The notes under the pieces: generated by a model
Told to the model about the DNA's origin: nothing
What the model saw: the letters and a program-made list of their open reading frames with translations, nothing else
Databases searched by the model: none
Part shown: piece by piece, positions 27,803 through 37,988 of the stretch
Numbering within the stretch: the first letter of the stretch is position 1
How the letters are laid out: every line of letters begins with the position of its first letter
Origin: Streptomyces aureocirculatus
GTDB lineage: Bacteria; Actinomycetota; Actinomycetes; Streptomycetales; Streptomycetaceae
Direction of reading: 5' to 3'
NCBI RefSeq assembly: GCF_000720475.1
Contig: NZ_JOAP01000011.1
Span: 1-64,000, forward strand
DNA: 64,000 bases
Position numbers and translations under genes: made by a program

Positions 27803-30088
27803 ATGTCGGAGGCGGAGCAGGCGGGCGAGGCTCGTCAGGATCAGAGCGCACGTCTCCTCGCGGGGCGGTACCGGCTCGGTGACGTGCTCGGCCGTGGCGG
27901 CATGGGCACCGTCTGGCGGGCCAAGGACGAGACGCTCGGCCGCACGGTCGCGGTGAAGGAGCTGCGCTTCCCGTCGAGCATCGACGAGGACGAGAAGCGG
28001 CGCCTCATCACGCGCACGCTGCGCGAGGCCAAGGCGATCGCCCGGATCCGCAACACCAGCGCCGTGACGGTCTACGACGTGGTCGACGAGGACGACCGCC
28101 CCTGGATCGTGATGGAGCTCGTCGAGGGCAAGTCCCTCGCCGAAGCCGTCCGCGAGGACGGGCTCCTGACGCCGCGGCGGGCCGCGGAGGTCGGCCTCGC
28201 CGTGCTCGACGTGCTGCGCTCTGCCCACCGCGAGGGCATCCTGCACCGCGACGTGAAGCCGTCCAACGTGCTCATCGCCGAGGACGGCCGCGTCGTCCTC
28301 ACGGACTTCGGCATCGCGCAGGTCGAGGGCGACCCGTCCATCACGTCGACGGGCATGCTCGTCGGCGCCCCCTCGTACATCTCGCCGGAGCGTGCCCGCG
28401 GCCACAAGCCTGGCCCCGCGGCCGACATGTGGTCGCTCGGCGGTCTGATCTACGCGGCCGTGGAGGGCGTGCCTCCGTACGACAAGGGCTCGGCCATAGC
28501 GACCCTCACCGCCGTGATGACCGAGGCGGTCGAACCCCCGAAGAACGCCGGGCCGTTGCTGGAGAAGGTCATCTACGGCCTGCTCGCCAAGGACCCCGAG
28601 CAGCGGCTCGACGACGCGAGCGCGCGGGCGATGCTCCAGGAAGTCATCAACGCGCCCGACCTTCCTGAGCCCAAGGCGCAGGACGAGCCGTTGGACGCGA
28701 CGAAGGTGGTGCCGCTGCCGCCGATTCCGCCGCAGGCGCCGGGGGATCGTGCGCCGGGTTCTACGGGTGCCAAGGGTCCCAAGGGTTCCTCGGGTTCCCC
28801 GGGTCCCGTGGGATCGGCGGGTTCTGCCGGTTCTTCGGGTTCCGCGGGTGCTTCGGGAATCCGTAAGGGCGAGGAGGCCGCGGAACGGCTGAAGGGCGCG
28901 TTCCGCTCGGTGCGCAAGAAGGCGGCCGCGGCGACGGCTCGTGGCGCGGGCGCCGGTGCGGGTGCCGGTGCCGCGGGGTCCGGAGTGGCTGCTTCGTCCG
29001 GGGCGGTCGGCGTGGGCGACCGCGGGGCCGGTGCGGGTGAGCGGGGCGGCAAGCGTGGTGCTGGTGCTGGTGCTGGTGCTGGTACGGGTACGAGCACGGG
29101 CGCGGGCGCGGGTGCGGCGCTGGGGGGCGGTTCGGGTCCGGCCTCGGGCAAGGGCGCGGGTACGGGCAAGGGCGCGGGTACGGGCGCAGGGGCGGCCGGT
29201 GCGGGTGTCGGGGGCGGCGTGCACTCCGTCGGCGCCGGATCGGGTTCGCACGGCGCTGCCCGGGTCCCGGCGCAGCCTGGCGGGTCGCCGAGGCCGCCGG
29301 CCCGGGCGCCGCTCACCGACGTGGTGCCCCGGCGCACCCTGGTGATCATCGCGGTGGCCGTCGCACTCGCCGTCCTCGGCACGGTCCTCGCCTTCGCCCT
29401 CAGTGGCGATGACAGCTCGAACAGCGGCAAGGGCGACAAGAACGGAGACTCGTCCTCGTCCAGCGGCGCCACCGCGGGCGGCGAGGGCGAGGACAAGGGT
29501 TCCGGCAAGGACGAGGACTCCGGCTCCGGTGCCGACAAGGGCAAGGGCGACCAGGGCGGCCAGGGCAAGGAGAAGGAGGACGACTCCGACCCGGACTCCG
29601 GCAAGGACGACTCCGGGCAGGGTTCGGCCATCGGCGGCGGCAAGGGTTCGCAAGACGGCGCCGAGGAGACGTACAAGCACTCCCAGGGCTTCTCGATCGG
29701 TCTGCCGAAGGGCTGGAAGTTCCGTTCGACCGACCGCGCGGGCGCCCGCTTCACCGGGCCGAACGACCAGAAGCTGCTGATCGGCTGGACCACGACGCCC
29801 AAGGACAACCCGGTGGCGGACTGGAAGAACCAGGAGTCGGCCATGCGCAGGGCGCAGTACGACCGCATCCGCATAGAGAAGGTCGGTTTCCGCGGCTGGA
29901 ACACGGCGGACTGGGAATTCACCTACGTGGACGGCGGCACCAAGTACCGCTCGGTGGACCGCGGCTTCATAGTGAACGGCGGCCTGGGCTACGGAATGAT
30001 GTACACCGCGAAGGCGGACGACTGGGGGAGCGACCAGCGTCGCGACACCTGGCAGACGTTCACCCGGACCTTCGAGCCCAAGAAGTGA
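27803..30088 (+). CDS. Transmembrane Ser/Thr protein kinase 1
   Basis: 761 residues. PASTA-less Hanks-type kinase. Kinase domain about residues 20-285: glycine loop GRGGMGTVW, VAVKEL Lys, HRDVKPSNVLI (about 148-158), DFGIAQ, SPERARG. Then a ~230-residue Gly/Ala/Ser linker with simple repeats, one membrane helix near 513-535 (TLVIIAVAVALAVLGTVLAF), a charged spacer and an exported C-terminal domain (GFSIGLPKGWKFRS ... WEFTYVDGG). All catalytic residues are present. The ATG at 27803 is preceded by gagggg. First of five consecutive kinase-like genes. Confidence 0.93.
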   Translation: MSEAEQAGEARQDQSARLLAGRYRLGDVLGRGGMGTVWRAKDETLGRTVAVKELRFPSSIDEDEKRRLITRTLREAKAIARIRNTSAVTVYDVVDEDDRPWIVMELVEGKSLAEAVREDGLLTPRRAAEVGLAVLDVLRSAHREGILHRDVKPSNVLIAEDGRVVLTDFGIAQVEGDPSITSTGMLVGAPSYISPERARGHKPGPAADMWSLGGLIYAAVEGVPPYDKGSAIATLTAVMTEAVEPPKNAGPLLEKVIYGLLAKDPEQRLDDASARAMLQEVINAPDLPEPKAQDEPLDATKVVPLPPIPPQAPGDRAPGSTGAKGPKGSSGSPGPVGSAGSAGSSGSAGASGIRKGEEAAERLKGAFRSVRKKAAAATARGAGAGAGAGAAGSGVAASSGAVGVGDRGAGAGERGGKRGAGAGAGAGTGTSTGAGAGAALGGGSGPASGKGAGTGKGAGTGAGAAGAGVGGGVHSVGAGSGSHGAARVPAQPGGSPRPPARAPLTDVVPRRTLVIIAVAVALAVLGTVLAFALSGDDSSNSGKGDKNGDSSSSSGATAGGEGEDKGSGKDEDSGSGADKGKGDQGGQGKEKEDDSDPDSGKDDSGQGSAIGGGKGSQDGAEETYKHSQGFSIGLPKGWKFRSTDRAGARFTGPNDQKLLIGWTTTPKDNPVADWKNQESAMRRAQYDRIRIEKVGFRGWNTADWEFTYVDGGTKYRSVDRGFIVNGGLGYGMMYTAKADDWGSDQRRDTWQTFTRTFEPKK

Positions 30089-30232
30089 CGGCGGGGCGGG
30101 GCCGGTGAGATCTCGCATCCCCTCAATACGGTTCGGTTGTGGCACGTATCGTGAGTGCTTGCGGAGGGTAAGCAGCCGCAACGAGCCGTAAGACGAACGG
30201 AATTGACCGCCGGGCGGATCGGGGGAGGCATC

Positions 30233-33200
30233 GTGGACGACTATGCGGGACGGGTACTCGCCGACCGCTACCGCCTGCCCCTGCCCCCGGCCGACGAGTA
30301 CGAACTCGCAGAGACCCGAGCCTTCGACACCTACAGCGGCCAGGAAGTCCTGGTCAGGCAGGTGCCGCTGCCCGAGATCGTCGAGGCCGAGGTGCTCGGC
30401 GACGAGGCGTACGGGGACCAGGCGTACGGCGACGAGGCGTATGGCGACGGTGACCTGAGCGACGTCCTGCCCGGCGGGCTGCCCAAGGGGTTCCGTAGCG
30501 CGCGCGGGAGCGCGGCGCAGGGTGGCGCCCGGCGCGCGGGGCCGCGCGCGACGCGCAGGCCGAGCGACCCCGCGGTGCTGCGCGCCATAGAGGCCGCGCA
30601 GGCCGCCGCGCGCATCCCCGACCACCCCCGGCTCGACCAGATCTTCGATGTGTTCGCCGAGGGCGGGTCGTTGTGGATAGTGAGTGAACGGGTGGCGGCC
30701 CGTCCGCTCGCGGCGTTATTGGCCGACAAGCCGCTGGACCCGTTCCGGGCCGCGGAGCTCGCGGCCGATGTCGTCACGGCCCTGCGCGTGCTGCACGCAC
30801 ATGGCTGGGTGCACCGGAACATCACCGCGCGCACGGTCCTCGTCTGCGACGACGGCCGCGTGATGCTGACGGGCCTCGCCGCGGGCGCGGCGGAAGAGGC
30901 GCTGTGCGGGTACGACCCGCGGCCCGAGGAGGACGACTTCGCGGGCTTCACGGTGCCCGAGGGGGGCGGCCCGCTGGAGCAGGCGCCGGATCACTCTCTT
31001 GAGGGGCCTGGGCCTGGGCTTGGGCCTGAGTCCGCGCCTGCGCCGGAGGCACGGGCTTCCGGGGGCGACGAGTACGGCGGTCGTGACGAGTACGGCGGTC
31101 GTGACGAGTACGCAGACAGCGCGTACGAGGGGCGTGCGGGGCGCGGGCACGCCGATGAGCATGACGGGCACGGCGGCGTCGACGAGTACGGTGACCGCGA
31201 CGGCGGCGGTGACGGGTACGGGTACGGCGACGGCGGCCGTGACGGGTACGAGTACGGTGACCGCGACAGCGGCGGTGATGGGTACGAGAGTGACCGCGGC
31301 GGCGGCCGCGACGGGTACGGCGACCGCGACGGCGACCGCGACGGCGACCGCGACGGCGACCGCGACGGGTACGAGTACGGCGGCCATGACGGGTACGGGT
31401 ACGAGTACGGCGGGCCGGGCGAGGGCATCGGGGCGCGTGGGCACGCCGCGATCGAGGTGGCGCGGCGCGCGGACGACCCCCTGGGCGGGGCCGGGGCCGA
31501 GCCCTACGGCGGGACGGAGACCTACGCCGGGCCCGAGCAACAGGGCGGCCCCGAGTCATACGCCGGAAGCGAGCGTGCCGCCGGGCCGGAGTCCTACGCC
31601 GGAGCCAAGCCGTACGGCACCGCCGAGCGGGATCTGCGGGCGGCGCGGGCCGGGGCCATCGCCGCGTACCGGGCGGGTGCCGCGCGTGCCGCGGCCCGGG
31701 TGAGCGAGGCCGAGCGCGGCGCCGACGCGGCCGCTCTGGAGGCGGACAGTGGCGCCGGTGGTCAGGTGGGGCACATCGCGGACCCGTACGGCGTCCGGGA
31801 GCGGCAGCAGACGCCGTGGCACGGAGCCGTGCCGCGCACCGAGGCCGTCCCCGCGCAGGGCACCCCGGGCGCGCGCGGCGCACACGACCCCCAGCAGGCG
31901 CACGAAACCCGGTACGCGCCGGGCGCACGCCCGCCCCAGGCGAAGGCGCTGACCAAGCAGGTCCCGCCCGCACGGCAGCCCGCGCCCTCCACGTCGGCTC
32001 CGCAAGCCGCCCCCGCCGCCCCCGACGGCGACGCCACCAACCCCACCGACGACCACCCGCGCGAGAGCGGCTGGGGCGACCCGGCGGGTGCGCGCAGGCC
32101 GCGCCGTGGTCCCGCCACCGCGCTGGCCGCCGAGCGGGCCCGGCACGCCCGGATGACCGTCGTCGGCGCCGTCACCGAGCGGTGGGCGCCGGAGCAGGCG
32201 GGCCCCGTGCACGAGAACTGGCAGTTGGCCGCGCCCATCGGTCCCGCGACCGACCTGTGGGCGCTCGGCGCGCTGCTCTTCCGTGCCGTCCAGGGCCACG
32301 CGCCGTACCCGGAGGACAGCACGGCCGAGCTGGTGCAGTTGGTGTGCGCGGAGCCGCCCGCGTTCGCGGAGGAGTGCGGTCCGCTGCGGCCCGTCGTCGA
32401 GTCGCTGCTGCGTCAGGACCCCACCGAGCGGATCGACTTCGAGGAGCTGAGCGGCTGGCTGCGCTCCCTCGTGCGGTCGGCGCCGGAGCCCGAGGCGGGC
32501 GCGCACGTGGTGCCCGCGCCCCCGTACGACGGCGGCAGGCTGCCCGTCGTACGCCGTCGGGGCGAGATGGTCCGCAAGCGACGCCCGCCCGCCCCCGTAC
32601 CGACCGGCGACGGCACCGCGCACGGTCGTCACAAGCGCGGCAGGGAGCGGGACAGGGCACGCGGCCGGGAGCACGGCGCCGAACGGGCCCGTGACACCAG
32701 GCCGGTGCGCGCGCCGCGGCCCGAGCGCGCGCCACGGCCGGCGAGTGGCCCCCGTTCGCTTGGGCGGCTGCTGATCGTCGTGATACTCGCCGGTCTGGTG
32801 GCGGCTGTCGCGTACGCGATGCTGTTCATGCCCAAGTCCGATGAGAACGAGGGCGCGGGGCGCACCGGCAACGCGGGCGGGGCGAGCACGGAACCCGTCG
32901 GTGGTCACCCGAGCCCGGACGGCGAACCCGGAGGCGGCGGTTCCGGTGGCGCCGACGGCGAGACCGGCAAGTCGCCCGCCCCGGAGGAGACCCCCGGCTC
33001 GCAGGAGCCGCAGACCACCGACCCCGATGTCGCGGCGGGCTTCACGGTGCGCAAGGACGCCGAGGGCTTCCGCGTCGCCGTGGCCAACGGCTGGGACCGG
33101 CACCCGAAGAACGGCCGTGGCCAGGTCGTGTACACGCACGGAAGGTTCGAACTGCTCGTCGTTCCCGGCCGCGACAGCACCGGCGACCACGGCACGGACC

Positions 33201-33484
33201 CGATGAAGTACCAGAAGGAGGACGAACACGAACTCCAGCCGTTCCGCGACTCGTCCTGGGCCACCTCCAGCGGTCTGCGCCGGGTGGACGTGGGCGGCCG
33301 CTCCATGGCCGAGGGCCAGTTCACCTGGCAGGGTGCCGACGGCGCCGAGGTCTACGTACGCAATCTCGCGATGGTCGTGGACGGGAAGTACCACGTCCTT
33401 CAGGTGCGTGGGCCGGAGGCCGAACGGGACGAGGTGACCCGGCTGTACGAGCAGGCGTCGAGTTCGTACCGGGTCACAGGCTGA
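30233..33484 (+). CDS. Transmembrane pseudokinase with giant low-complexity insertion
   Basis: 1083 residues, GTG start with gggggaggcatc upstream. N-lobe lacks a glycine-rich loop and the canonical VAVK lysine. The catalytic loop is HRNITARTVLV (His194-Arg195-Asn196 instead of HRD) and DFG is TGL (213-215). Between this and the APE motif (WAPEQ, Ala652) lie about 430 residues of Gly/Asp/Tyr-rich repeats (DRDGDRDGDRDGYEYGG) and Ala/Pro-rich sequence, where active kinases have about 30. The C-lobe resumes at TDLWALGALLFRAVQGHAPY. One membrane helix near 845-865, then an exported domain like those of its neighbours. Probably a scaffold or regulator. Confidence 0.9.
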   Translation: MDDYAGRVLADRYRLPLPPADEYELAETRAFDTYSGQEVLVRQVPLPEIVEAEVLGDEAYGDQAYGDEAYGDGDLSDVLPGGLPKGFRSARGSAAQGGARRAGPRATRRPSDPAVLRAIEAAQAAARIPDHPRLDQIFDVFAEGGSLWIVSERVAARPLAALLADKPLDPFRAAELAADVVTALRVLHAHGWVHRNITARTVLVCDDGRVMLTGLAAGAAEEALCGYDPRPEEDDFAGFTVPEGGGPLEQAPDHSLEGPGPGLGPESAPAPEARASGGDEYGGRDEYGGRDEYADSAYEGRAGRGHADEHDGHGGVDEYGDRDGGGDGYGYGDGGRDGYEYGDRDSGGDGYESDRGGGRDGYGDRDGDRDGDRDGDRDGYEYGGHDGYGYEYGGPGEGIGARGHAAIEVARRADDPLGGAGAEPYGGTETYAGPEQQGGPESYAGSERAAGPESYAGAKPYGTAERDLRAARAGAIAAYRAGAARAAARVSEAERGADAAALEADSGAGGQVGHIADPYGVRERQQTPWHGAVPRTEAVPAQGTPGARGAHDPQQAHETRYAPGARPPQAKALTKQVPPARQPAPSTSAPQAAPAAPDGDATNPTDDHPRESGWGDPAGARRPRRGPATALAAERARHARMTVVGAVTERWAPEQAGPVHENWQLAAPIGPATDLWALGALLFRAVQGHAPYPEDSTAELVQLVCAEPPAFAEECGPLRPVVESLLRQDPTERIDFEELSGWLRSLVRSAPEPEAGAHVVPAPPYDGGRLPVVRRRGEMVRKRRPPAPVPTGDGTAHGRHKRGRERDRARGREHGAERARDTRPVRAPRPERAPRPASGPRSLGRLLIVVILAGLVAAVAYAMLFMPKSDENEGAGRTGNAGGASTEPVGGHPSPDGEPGGGGSGGADGETGKSPAPEETPGSQEPQTTDPDVAAGFTVRKDAEGFRVAVANGWDRHPKNGRGQVVYTHGRFELLVVPGRDSTGDHGTDPMKYQKEDEHELQPFRDSSWATSSGLRRVDVGGRSMAEGQFTWQGADGAEVYVRNLAMVVDGKYHVLQVRGPEAERDEVTRLYEQASSSYRVTG

Positions 33485-33600
33485 CCGATCCTGTCCGCAG
33501 GAAGGTCGCCTACCGACCGCATCCGTCCGCCGGAAGGTCGTACCGGCCACAACCGTCCGCTGGGAGGTCATGTACCGACCGCGTCCGTCCGGTGTCGGGT
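33485..33600. repeat. Degenerate ~32-bp repeats between kinase genes
   Basis: Three to four diverged copies of a unit containing ccgtccgc.ggaaggtc.tac (around 33492, 33520, 33550 and 33578). The rest of the 33484-33780 gap carries the leader of the third kinase. Confidence 0.55.
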
Positions 33601-33780
33601 CGTCAAATGTCCACGTCAGCCTCGTGTCCGGCCGCTCGCCCGACCCGCGCCGGGCCTCCGTCAGCGTCACAGTGCTGTCTCCGATAACCCCCTCCCTTTC
33701 CCTGCGCGTGCACTGCTCCTTAATCTGGGCACTGGCAAACCTCAGGAACCTGGCCCTGTCAATACCGACTGCGGGGGAAC

Positions 33781-35565
33781 GTGAATCAGATGCAGGGCCT
33801 GCTCCTCGCCGGCCGTTACCGGCTCGGTGAGTCCATCGGCAGCGGCGGCATGGGCCGCGTATGGCGTGCGCGCGACGAGGTGCTGCACCGCGTCGTGGCC
33901 GTCAAGGAGCTGACGGCGGCACAGTGGGTGCAGGAGGCCGAGCGCGAGGTCCTGCTCACCCGGACGCAGACGGAGGCGCGCGCTCAGGCGCAGATCAACC
34001 ACTCCGCGGTCGTCACGGTCCACGACGTGCTCGAGTACGACGACCGGCCCTGGATCGTGATGGAGCTCGTCGAGGGGCACTCGCTCGCGGACGCCGTCAG
34101 GGAGCAGGGCCGCATCGAGCCGCGCGAGGCCGCCCGCATCGGCCTGTGGGTTCTGCGGGCCCTGCGCGCCGCGCACGGCGCCGGGGTGCTGCACCGTGAC
34201 ATCAAGCCCGGCAACGTGCTGCTCTCCGAGGACGGCCGGGTCCTCCTCACCGACTTCGGCATCGCCGCGATCGAGGGCGACTCGACCATCACCCGCACCG
34301 GGGAAGTCGTCGGCTCCGTGGACTACTTGGCGCCCGAGCGGGTCAGCGGCGCGAACCCGGGTCCCGCCGCCGACCTGTGGGCGCTCGGCGCCACGCTGTA
34401 CACGGCCGTCGAGGGCAACTCGCCGTTCCGGCGCACCTCGCCGCTCGGCACGATGCAGGCCGTGGTGACCGAGGAGCCCGAGCCCTCCACGTACGCGGAC
34501 GCGCTCGGGCCCGTCATCTCCGCGCTGCTTCGCAAGGACCCGGACGCGCGGCCGACGGCGGCCGAGGCGGAGCGGATGCTGGCCGAGGCGGCGGAGGGGC
34601 GGTATCCGGGCCCCGCGCAGGGGTACGTGCCCACGCGGGTGCACGAGGAGACGCCACCGGGGGGTCATACTCCGGCCCCGCACTCGCCGACGCCGCCGCA
34701 CTCCCAGCCCCAGCCACCCCAGCAGCCCCAGCCACCCCAGCAGGCCTACCAGCCCTACCAGGCCCAGCAGCCCCCGCACGCCGCGTCCGCGCAGCACACG
34801 CCGCACACGCCGCACACCTCCGCTCCGCACCTCCAGGCCCCGTACGGCACGGCCGCCACGCACACCGCGGCGACCACACACGGCGCCGGAACCCCGTACG
34901 CCACCACCGCCCCCACAGCCACCGGATCGGGTGCCGGACGCCGTCACTGGCCCCGGGTGGTCGCCCTGGTCGCGGCGGCGGCGCTGCTCGGTGGTGGCGC
35001 GGTGTTCGGCTATCTGCAGTTCGGCGGTGGCGACGGCGACCGCAAGGAGGTGAGCCAGGGGCAGGACGGCGGCAAGGAGAAGGACGGCAAGGGCAAGGGC
35101 GGCGACGTCGTCGGCGGTGTGCCCGAGGACTGGGTCCGGGTGAACGACGTGGAGGGCTTCAGCCTCATGCTGCCCAAGGGCTGGGAACGGCGCGTGGACG
35201 GCAGCCAGATCGACTACACGCCCGACGACGGCCGCCGCTTCCTACGCATCGGCATCGACCGCAGCCCGGACTACGCCAATCCGTACCAGCACCAGCTCGC
35301 CCTGGAGAAGCAGGTGCAGAAGTCGCCCGGCTACCGGCGTCTGCACATGAGCTCCAACACCTTCCTCGAACGGCCGGGCGCGCTCTGGGAATTCGCCTGG
35401 AACGGTGGGGCCAGCGACACCACGAAGGGCCCGCGGCGCGCCGTCTCGCAGTCGTACGTCACCGCGGGCAACGTCGAATACGTGATCTACATGTCGGCGC
35501 CGGAGGAGAACTGGGGCGAGGCCCGGAAACAGTTCGACGCGGTGCTGCGCGGCTGGCGCGTCTGA
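33781..35565 (+). CDS. Transmembrane Ser/Thr protein kinase 2
   Basis: 594 residues, GTG start after gcgggggaac. Kinase domain residues 10-270: GSGGMGRVW, VAVKEL, HRDIKPGNVLL (about 138), DFGIAAIEGDSTITRTG, APERVSG, DLWALGATLY. Proline/glutamine/histidine-rich linker (about 285-385), one membrane helix near 393-415 (VVALVAAAALLGGGAVFGYL), and an exported domain (GFSLMLPKGWERRVDGSQID ... WEFAWNGGASD) with the same opening as in the other kinases. Complete catalytic residues. Possible activation-loop Thr/Ser sites in STITRTG. Confidence 0.93.
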   Translation: MNQMQGLLLAGRYRLGESIGSGGMGRVWRARDEVLHRVVAVKELTAAQWVQEAEREVLLTRTQTEARAQAQINHSAVVTVHDVLEYDDRPWIVMELVEGHSLADAVREQGRIEPREAARIGLWVLRALRAAHGAGVLHRDIKPGNVLLSEDGRVLLTDFGIAAIEGDSTITRTGEVVGSVDYLAPERVSGANPGPAADLWALGATLYTAVEGNSPFRRTSPLGTMQAVVTEEPEPSTYADALGPVISALLRKDPDARPTAAEAERMLAEAAEGRYPGPAQGYVPTRVHEETPPGGHTPAPHSPTPPHSQPQPPQQPQPPQQAYQPYQAQQPPHAASAQHTPHTPHTSAPHLQAPYGTAATHTAATTHGAGTPYATTAPTATGSGAGRRHWPRVVALVAAAALLGGGAVFGYLQFGGGDGDRKEVSQGQDGGKEKDGKGKGGDVVGGVPEDWVRVNDVEGFSLMLPKGWERRVDGSQIDYTPDDGRRFLRIGIDRSPDYANPYQHQLALEKQVQKSPGYRRLHMSSNTFLERPGALWEFAWNGGASDTTKGPRRAVSQSYVTAGNVEYVIYMSAPEENWGEARKQFDAVLRGWRV

Positions 35566-35657
35566 CACCGGCCGCTCACCGTCGCATACGGGCCTGAACT
35601 GGCCGCTTTCCCGGGCGGAGAGGATCCGCGGCCAGACCTGTGGGGCATGATGGCCGC

Positions 35658-37811
35658 ATGGGGAGCCTGGGTGACCGTACCCGAGTCATCGCCGGCCGGT
35701 ACCGCTTGGAGGTACGGATCGGCGGGGGTGGCATGGGCGTCGTGTGGCGCGCGACCGATCAGCTCCTCGGCCGCCGTGTCGCCGTCAAGGAACTGCCCCT
35801 GGGCGAGACGCTCTCCGAGGAGGAGGCCGCGGAGCAGCGCGAGCGCACCCTGCGCGAGGCGCGTGCGGTCGCGCAGTTGCAGCATCCGCACATCATCGTG
35901 GTGCACGACGTCGTCGTCCATCAGGAACGTCCGTACATTGTCATGGAGTTGATCGAGGGCAGTTCGCTCGCCGGGCGGATCGCCAGGTCGGGGCCGATCG
36001 GCCCGCAGGCCGCCGCGCGTATCGGCCTCGACCTGCTCGGCGCCCTCGGCACCGCGCACGCCGCGGGCGTCCTGCACCGTGACCTCAAGCCCGCCAACGT
36101 CCTCCTGGAAGAAGCCACGGGCCGGGTCGTGCTCACGGACTTCGGTATCGCGCAGGTCTCCGGCGCGACGACGCTCACGGAGAGCGGTACGTTCGTCGGC
36201 TCACCGGAGTACACCGCGCCGGAGCGGATGTCCGGTGAGCGCAGCGGTCCGAAGTCCGACCTGTGGTCGCTGGGCGCGCTGTTGGTGGCCGCGGTCAGCG
36301 GCGAGTCGCCGTTCCGGCGCGATTCGATCGGCGGGGTGCTGCACGCCGTCGTCTTCGACGACATACGGCCGCCTCCCGGCGCCGAGCCGATCGCACCCGT
36401 CGTCCGCGGCCTCCTCCAACGCGACCCGGAGCGCCGCCTGGACGCGGCCGGCGCGGAGCGGTTGCTGCGCGAGTACGTTGCCACCGGGGTGATGCCGCCG
36501 CTGCCCGGGGAGGAGCCGGGGTCGGGGTGGCGGCTGCTCGCACTGCGTGCGGGGCGTGCGGGGCGCACGGAGCGTGCGGGGCGGGCGGCGCGCCCCCGGT
36601 TGACGCGACTTTCCGGTTTGTACGGGCTTCCTGGTCGCCGTCCGCTTGGCCGGGGCGCCCTGCCCGGCGGGGGCCAGGCGCGTGACCGGGGGGATCCGTC
36701 TGCTCGCGGTGAGGTGCCTGAGTGGCCTGAGCGGGGGGACTCGGCTGCCCGCGGTGACGTGCCTGCCCGTGGTGACGCGCCTGCCCGTGGTGACCCGCCC
36801 GGCTGGGGGGAGCCGCGTGGCCGTGGTGACCCGCATGCCTGGGGTGATCCGCCCGTCCACGAAGACGCGCCCACCCGCGGTGACGAGCCCGCCTGGAGGC
36901 ACCCGCCCGCGCACGAAGACGCGCCCACCCGCGGTGACGAGCCCGCCTGGGGGCACCCGCCCGCCCGCGGTGACGCGCCCGCCTGGGGGGCTCCGCCCAC
37001 GCGAGGCGACCCGCCCACGCGAGGCGACCCGCCCGCCCAGGGCGGCCCCTCCGTGCCCAAGCGCGCCGCGCCGCCCTGGCATCCGCCCGGCCGCAGGGCC
37101 AGGCCCGGGCCGCCCCACCCGTCCGCCCCGCTCGCCGTACCGGCGTTACGACGGGGCCGCACCATGCTCATCGCCGCCGCCCTCGTCGCCGCCGTGGCGG
37201 TCGGTGCCGTGTCGGCCGCGGTGCTGCTGCTCGGGCGGGACGGGGACGGGGTGCGGACCGTGCCGCCCAGTTCGGTGGCCCCGGACGCGTCCGACGACTC
37301 CGTGCCGCGGCCGACGGCGACCTCGACGGTCACCAGGACCCCGGACACCGCCCGCCCGTCCACCCCCGAGGCGCCCCAGAACTACCGCATAGCCAAGGAC
37401 CCGCGCGGTTTCACCCTCGCCGTGCCCAAGGGCTACGTCCGGGAGACGGACGGCCCGCGCACCTACTACAGCTCACCGGGCGGAGTCGTCCGCATCGGCA
37501 TCGACAAGGACACCACCGCGCCGGGGAACCCACTCGCCGCCCAGCGCCGCTCCGACGCCGCGGGCCCGCGCGACCTCCGCGGCTACCGCGACGGCGAGGT
37601 CACCGAGACCACCCGCAACGGCAGGCCCGCCGCCCTGTGGCAGTACACCTGGGACGGCTCCGGCGCCGACGGCGGCGCCCGGCACACCTTCGACCTGTGC
37701 TGGGAGGAGAACGGCCGGATGTATCACGTCTGGGTGTCCTCGCCGGTGGACCGGGTGCGCGAGGCACGCCGGTACTTCGACACGGCGGTGGACACCTTCG
37801 TACGCCGCTGA
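35658..37811 (+). CDS. Transmembrane Ser/Thr protein kinase 3
   Basis: 717 residues from MGSLGDRTRVIAGRYRLEVR (ATG 35658; a GTG at 35640 is possible). Kinase domain to about 275: GGGGMGVVW, VAVKEL, HRDLKPANVLL (about 140), DFGIAQVSG, APERMSG. A basic linker leads into about 120 residues of ARGDxPAWG / HEDAPTRGDEPAW repeats (about 350-480) coded by repeated DNA at 36700-37040. One membrane helix near 502-525, then an exported domain (GFTLAVPKGYVRETDGPRTY ... WQYTWDGSGADGG). Catalytic residues complete. Confidence 0.92.
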   Translation: MGSLGDRTRVIAGRYRLEVRIGGGGMGVVWRATDQLLGRRVAVKELPLGETLSEEEAAEQRERTLREARAVAQLQHPHIIVVHDVVVHQERPYIVMELIEGSSLAGRIARSGPIGPQAAARIGLDLLGALGTAHAAGVLHRDLKPANVLLEEATGRVVLTDFGIAQVSGATTLTESGTFVGSPEYTAPERMSGERSGPKSDLWSLGALLVAAVSGESPFRRDSIGGVLHAVVFDDIRPPPGAEPIAPVVRGLLQRDPERRLDAAGAERLLREYVATGVMPPLPGEEPGSGWRLLALRAGRAGRTERAGRAARPRLTRLSGLYGLPGRRPLGRGALPGGGQARDRGDPSARGEVPEWPERGDSAARGDVPARGDAPARGDPPGWGEPRGRGDPHAWGDPPVHEDAPTRGDEPAWRHPPAHEDAPTRGDEPAWGHPPARGDAPAWGAPPTRGDPPTRGDPPAQGGPSVPKRAAPPWHPPGRRARPGPPHPSAPLAVPALRRGRTMLIAAALVAAVAVGAVSAAVLLLGRDGDGVRTVPPSSVAPDASDDSVPRPTATSTVTRTPDTARPSTPEAPQNYRIAKDPRGFTLAVPKGYVRETDGPRTYYSSPGGVVRIGIDKDTTAPGNPLAAQRRSDAAGPRDLRGYRDGEVTETTRNGRPAALWQYTWDGSGADGGARHTFDLCWEENGRMYHVWVSSPVDRVREARRYFDTAVDTFVRR

Positions 37812-37988
37812 CGTGCGCACGCTCCCCAGTGGTCGCCCCGTCGTCGCCCCCGTCGTCACCCTCGCTCGCGTACGTGCCCCCGCGTTCACGTGCGTACGTC
37901 GCCGAAGTTCCCGGATCGTGCATCGCCCCGGTCACAACTGGGGGCCGTGGCTGGAATACGGGGTGCCCCGCACGGTAGGGATGGGGGC

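Noticed and set aside
27650..30625. A ~990-codon minus-strand frame across the first kinase
   Set aside because: Arg/Thr-rich nonsense antisense to a clear kinase; shadow.
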